Program-made: the position numbers and the translations under genes
Shown: piece after piece, positions 61,179 through 64,000 of the stretch
Layout: each line of letters opens with the position of its first letter
How positions within the stretch are numbered: position 1 is the first letter of the stretch
Notes under the pieces: model-generated
The model's database searches: none
What the model was told of the DNA's origin: nothing
The model's input: the letters and a program-made list of their open reading frames with translations, nothing else
From: Streptomyces apocyni
GTDB taxonomy: Bacteria; Actinomycetota; Actinomycetes; Streptomycetales; Streptomycetaceae
NCBI RefSeq assembly: GCF_009739465.1
Contig: NZ_WHOM01000040.1
Location: forward strand, 62,001 to 126,000
Length of the DNA stretch: 64,000 nt
Direction of reading: 5' to 3'

Positions 61179-61340
61179 GTCGGACTCTCCACACCGTGGG
61201 CCTTAGGACCGTTTTCCGCAGGTTGGTGCGCCGAGCGCGGCACCATGCCGTACGGAAAAGTACATAAACGTATCTTGAGCGACACTTCCGGCATTCGCCT
61301 GTTACCCGGACGAAGCGCGTGTCGTTGGGAGCATGGCGGC

Positions 61341-62843
61341 GTGCCGCAGATGACCGATCACGCCCGTCGCGCGTCCCTGCTGTTCTCCGGCCTCGCGAAG
61401 CGCCGCCGAGTGCCCGGCCTGGCCACGTCGCTGCTCGGCGGCGTGATCGCCGCGGGCCTTGGGCTTGGCGCGCTCGCGGTTCTGGTGATGGGGCTGTGGA
61501 TCAGCTCGCCCTATCCGGACAGTGGGCCCGGTGGCGCGCTGCGGGTCGCGGCGGGGCTGTGGCTGCTCGCCCATGGCGCCGAGTTGATCCGTACCGACAC
61601 GTTGTCCGGTGTGCCCGCGCCGGTGGGGGTGACGCCGTTGCTGCTGGTCGCGCTGCCTGGCTGGCTGCTGCACCGGGCGGCGCGGGACGCGGTGGACGCG
61701 GCGGCCGAGGTGCGGGGCGCGCTGTGTGGGGTGGTCGCGGGGTATCTGCTGGTCGGTGCGGCCGCGACGGCGTACGCCATGGGTGGCTCGCTGCGGCCGG
61801 ACGTGCGGAGCGCCGCGCTGCACCTGGTCGCCGTCGCGGTGCTCGCGGCGGCGGCCGGGGTGTGGACGGGGTACGGGCGGCCGCGTGGCCCGCTGCCGCC
61901 CGGGCTGCGGCGGGGCCTGGAGGTGCTGCCTGGTGGGCTGCGGTGGTTCCTGGTACGGGACCGGGGCGCGGTCGCGGGGCGGGCTGGGGCGGCCGGGGCG
62001 CTGGTGCTGCTCGGGGGTGGTGCGCTGTTGGTCGCGGTGTCCCTGGTGTGCCATATGGGGGCGGCGCAGGGGATGTTCTCGCAGGTCACGGGGGAGGGGG
62101 ACTGGTCGGGGCGGTTCGCCGTGCTGTTGGTGGCGCTCGCGCTGGTGCCGAACGCGGTGGTGTGGGGTGCGGCGTATGGGCTTGGTCCCGGCTTCGCGCT
62201 GGGTACGGGGGAAGGCGGCGGGGGTGTCGTCTGGCCGCTCGCGGGGCCGTCCGTGGATGCGCTGCCGCCGTTTCCGCTGCTGGCGGCGATGCCGGACGCG
62301 GGTGCGGGTACGCCGTTGAACTGGGCGGCGGTGGGGGTGGCGGTCGCGTCAGGGGTGGCGGTGGGGTGGTTCACCGTGCGGGGCGACGACGCTGTCCGGC
62401 CTGTGGGCCGGTCCGTGGGGGAGACGGCGCTGGTGGCGGTCTTCGCGGCGGGGTTGTGCGGGGTGGGGGTGGGGGCGCTCGCGGGTCTCTCGGGTGGGCC
62501 GCTCGGGGTGGGGGGACTGGCGTCGTTTGGGCCGGTGTGGTGGCAGGTGGGGGGCGCGGCGCTGGGATGGGGTGGGGTGGTGGGGGTGCCGGTGGCTTTG
62601 GGGCGGCGGTGGTGGTTTGGGCGGGGTGAGCCTGTTTCCGGTTCGGCCGCTGTCCCGGAGGCCGCCGCTGTCCCGGCGGCCGCGTCGGGGCCCGGCTCCG
62701 ATGTCGACTCCGGCTTTGAGCTGTACGACTTTCTGGAGGTGGGGGCTGAGGTCAAGGATTCATCCCCCACCCCGCCCCTTCCCGAGAGTCCTCAAGCGCT
62801 GGACAGGCTTGCTCAACCGTCTCCCGGTCCCGACCGAGCTTAA
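61341..62843 (+). CDS. Polytopic membrane protein, DUF6350-type
   Basis: 500 aa from GTG 61341 (GGGAG nine bases upstream); ATG 61350 is in frame. About ten hydrophobic helices are visible, for example [93 protein letters not shown] and [28 protein letters not shown] Pro/Ser/Ala-rich cytoplasmic tail ends in [15 protein letters not shown]. It matches the actinobacterial DUF6350/PerM-like group sometimes named as a cell-division membrane protein; the function is not established. It is divergent from the HTH-sigma-like gene by 162 bp. Confidence 0.8.
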   Translation: MPQMTDHARRASLLFSGLAKRRRVPGLATSLLGGVIAAGLGLGALAVLVMGLWISSPYPDSGPGGALRVAAGLWLLAHGAELIRTDTLSGVPAPVGVTPLLLVALPGWLLHRAARDAVDAAAEVRGALCGVVAGYLLVGAAATAYAMGGSLRPDVRSAALHLVAVAVLAAAAGVWTGYGRPRGPLPPGLRRGLEVLPGGLRWFLVRDRGAVAGRAGAAGALVLLGGGALLVAVSLVCHMGAAQGMFSQVTGEGDWSGRFAVLLVALALVPNAVVWGAAYGLGPGFALGTGEGGGGVVWPLAGPSVDALPPFPLLAAMPDAGAGTPLNWAAVGVAVASGVAVGWFTVRGDDAVRPVGRSVGETALVAVFAAGLCGVGVGALAGLSGGPLGVGGLASFGPVWWQVGGAALGWGGVVGVPVALGRRWWFGRGEPVSGSAAVPEAAAVPAAASGPGSDVDSGFELYDFLEVGAEVKDSSPTPPLPESPQALDRLAQPSPGPDRA

Positions 62844-62921
62844 GAATGGCCTCAAACGCCGACCGGGCTGGATTTTGCGGGGCAGGCTGGGGAAGCGCGT
62901 AGTGGGTGGGGTGGAGGAGCC

Positions 62922-63767
62922 CTAGTCCTGCTCGCCTAGGAGGGGGCGGAGTTCTTCAGGGAGGAGGGACTCGCAGGAATCCTTGGCCGCGTTGGTGAGA
63001 GCGTCGTTTACGCAGGTGTAGTAGTCGCGGTAGACGATCTGCGCCGTGAAGGTCGCGGCGACGATCGAGAGCGCGAGGCCCGCTGTGACCAGGCCCGCTA
63101 CCGCCGCGGTCGTCTGGGGCCTGCCGGGCGCCTTGGGGGGTGTCGCGGGCGTGGTGGGGGTGCTGGGTTCGGCCGTGGCCGTGGCGGAGGTGCTCGGCTT
63201 CGTCGGGTCGGGCTTGGCCCGTAGGGCGGCGATCCCCCAGTGCACGGCGAGCGCGCCGAGCAGCAGCGCGACGTACGGCCAGCTGAACAGGGCGAAGAAG
63301 AACGCCCACATGCCCGCGAGCAGCGCGTACCTGGCGCGCCGTTGCGTGGGGTCGGTGGGGTCCCAGCGTGAGCCGCCCGGGCCGCCGGAGCCGCCGGGGC
63401 CGTCCTGCGCGCCGGGCTTCTGGCCGAAGCCGCCAGGGGAACGGCCGGGCTGGCGGTTGCTCCACCGGCCGCGACCCCGGCGTGAGTCACCCGCGCCGCC
63501 GTCGCCGCCTCTGGCGCCGTTCTCGGGGTGCCGGGGCTGCCAAGGCTGGTCGGGGCTGCCCTCTGGCGGCGGTGCGAAGGGGTTGTCCTCACGCGACGAG
63601 TCGCCCGCGTCACGCGCGTCCTGTGGGTCCCGCGAGCCCTGCTCTCCCTGCGCCTGTCCCTGCGCCTGTCCCTGCGGGTCCTGAGGGTCGTGCGAACCCT
63701 TCGGAGCGCCCGATTCGGGCTCGCCCTGCGGAGTGGAGGACAAGGGTGAGGGCTGTCGGTCCGGCAT
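62922..63767 (-). CDS. Membrane protein with disordered Gln/Gly/Pro-rich N-terminus
   Basis: 281 aa. The first 145 residues are disordered, with [24 protein letters not shown] and Gly/Arg-rich stretches. Two hydrophobic helices follow ([35 protein letters not shown]), a Thr/Pro linker ([18 protein letters not shown]), and then [28 protein letters not shown] with a short C-terminal part holding two cysteines ([18 protein letters not shown]). The family is common in Streptomyces and unassigned. It converges on the polytopic protein with a 78-bp gap. Confidence 0.78.
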   Translation of the reverse strand: MPDRQPSPLSSTPQGEPESGAPKGSHDPQDPQGQAQGQAQGEQGSRDPQDARDAGDSSREDNPFAPPPEGSPDQPWQPRHPENGARGGDGGAGDSRRGRGRWSNRQPGRSPGGFGQKPGAQDGPGGSGGPGGSRWDPTDPTQRRARYALLAGMWAFFFALFSWPYVALLLGALAVHWGIAALRAKPDPTKPSTSATATAEPSTPTTPATPPKAPGRPQTTAAVAGLVTAGLALSIVAATFTAQIVYRDYYTCVNDALTNAAKDSCESLLPEELRPLLGEQD

Positions 63768-63842
63768 CAGGTGTGCGTCTTCCCCTAGTTGAGGTTGAGT
63801 CGAAGTTCCGTAGCGCTTGCTCCCCAGACGCTACCTTCCGGC

Positions 63843-63867
63843 CCTGCCCCCGTGCCGTGGGGGCAGG
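63843..63867. terminator. Short GC hairpin in the upstream region of the next gene
   Basis: cctgccccc (63843-63851) pairs with gggggcagg (63859-63867) around a 7-nt loop, upstream of the final promoter. Its role is uncertain. Confidence 0.45.
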
Positions 63868-63884
63868 CTGGTGTGCCGGTATCG

Positions 63885-63912
63885 TTGCTGACGGTCGGCC
63901 GGTTCGTAGAGT
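63885..63912 (+). promoter_or_regulatory. Promoter of the gene that continues past the window
   Basis: ttgctg (63885-63890) and tagagt (63907-63912) are 16 bp apart. A GAAAGGG ribosome-binding site and a GTG at 63998-64000 follow at the very end of the window, so a plus-strand gene starts there. Its product cannot be read from this window. Confidence 0.55.
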
Positions 63913-64000
63913 TCCCCGTATCAGGGAGCGCGGACTATTCGTACGACCATACAAACGACCGAGTGTGTCAGATCCTGATTCATGAAAGGGCCCCGCCGTG

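Noticed and set aside
60363..61340. N-terminal extension of the polytopic DUF6350-type protein
   Set aside because: It is antisense to the HTH-sigma-like gene and Val/Gly-rich from the hexamer repeat; the ribosome-binding site and hydrophobic start point to 61341.
1..64000. tRNA genes, CRISPR arrays or complete insertion sequences
   Set aside because: No tRNA-like T-loop plus anticodon arrangement, no regularly spaced short repeats and no transposase frame were found by reading.

Overview
This 64 kb window is high-GC actinobacterial chromosome, almost certainly Streptomyces. The indicators are strong GC bias at third codon positions, frequent GTG/TTG starts, a sortase-E type LAETG surface protein, XRE/DUF5753-DUF397 gene pairs, an isobutyryl-CoA mutase small subunit, and a c-di-AMP (ydaO) riboswitch in front of an NlpC/P60 peptidase. 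No tRNA, rRNA, CRISPR array or intact insertion sequence was seen.

Layout. 1-6.3 kb: 3' part of a succinate-semialdehyde-type aldehyde dehydrogenase, a GMC (cholesterol-oxidase-like) flavoprotein, a bidirectional terminator, an acidic-repeat LAETG wall protein and a Stealth-family glycopolymer phosphotransferase. 6.9-19.8 kb: accessory island with a secreted DNRLRE/LamG protein, a 2302-aa RHS polymorphic toxin ending in a Hint protease and a GIY-YIG nuclease tip, a DUF4259 protein that is the probable immunity partner, and a decayed tyrosine recombinase. 19.8-22.4 kb: a membrane protein and two paralogous lipoproteins. 23.1-25.4 kb: chorismate mutase with an apparent aromatic-residue leader-peptide attenuator, and guaA. 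25.4-35.4 kb: Uma2 nuclease, PNPOx-like protein, DoxX, a PspC/LiaF-like envelope-stress group with kinase and response regulator, an RsbW-like ATPase/XRE/DUF397 group, a winged-helix/zinc-ribbon protein and a frameshifted alpha/beta hydrolase. 35.5-36.5 kb: a gene-free block built from two arms of about 300 bp in inverted orientation. 36.7-47.2 kb: HAD hydrolase, two paralogous NlpC/P60 peptidases, pcrA, an M23 peptidase, a lipase and icmB.

47.3-55.3 kb holds a divergent five-gene cassette: SWIM zinc finger and DUF5691 on the minus strand, MoxR ATPase, DUF5682 and VWA on the plus strand, with translationally coupled overlaps. DUF5682 carries an in-frame segment bounded by 28-bp inverted repeats. 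55.4-57.5 kb has two uncharacterised secreted repeat proteins. 57.8-59.9 kb is sucCD. The end of the window has an HTH-ECF-sigma-like-TM fusion, a polytopic DUF6350-type protein, a membrane protein, and the promoter and start codon of a gene continuing beyond the window.

Most of the window is core metabolism (TCA, purine, aromatic amino acid and acyl-CoA steps), cell-wall remodelling and envelope signalling. The accessory parts are the RHS toxin island, the inverted-repeat block and the insertion in DUF5682. Family calls come from motif recognition by eye, without a database search.
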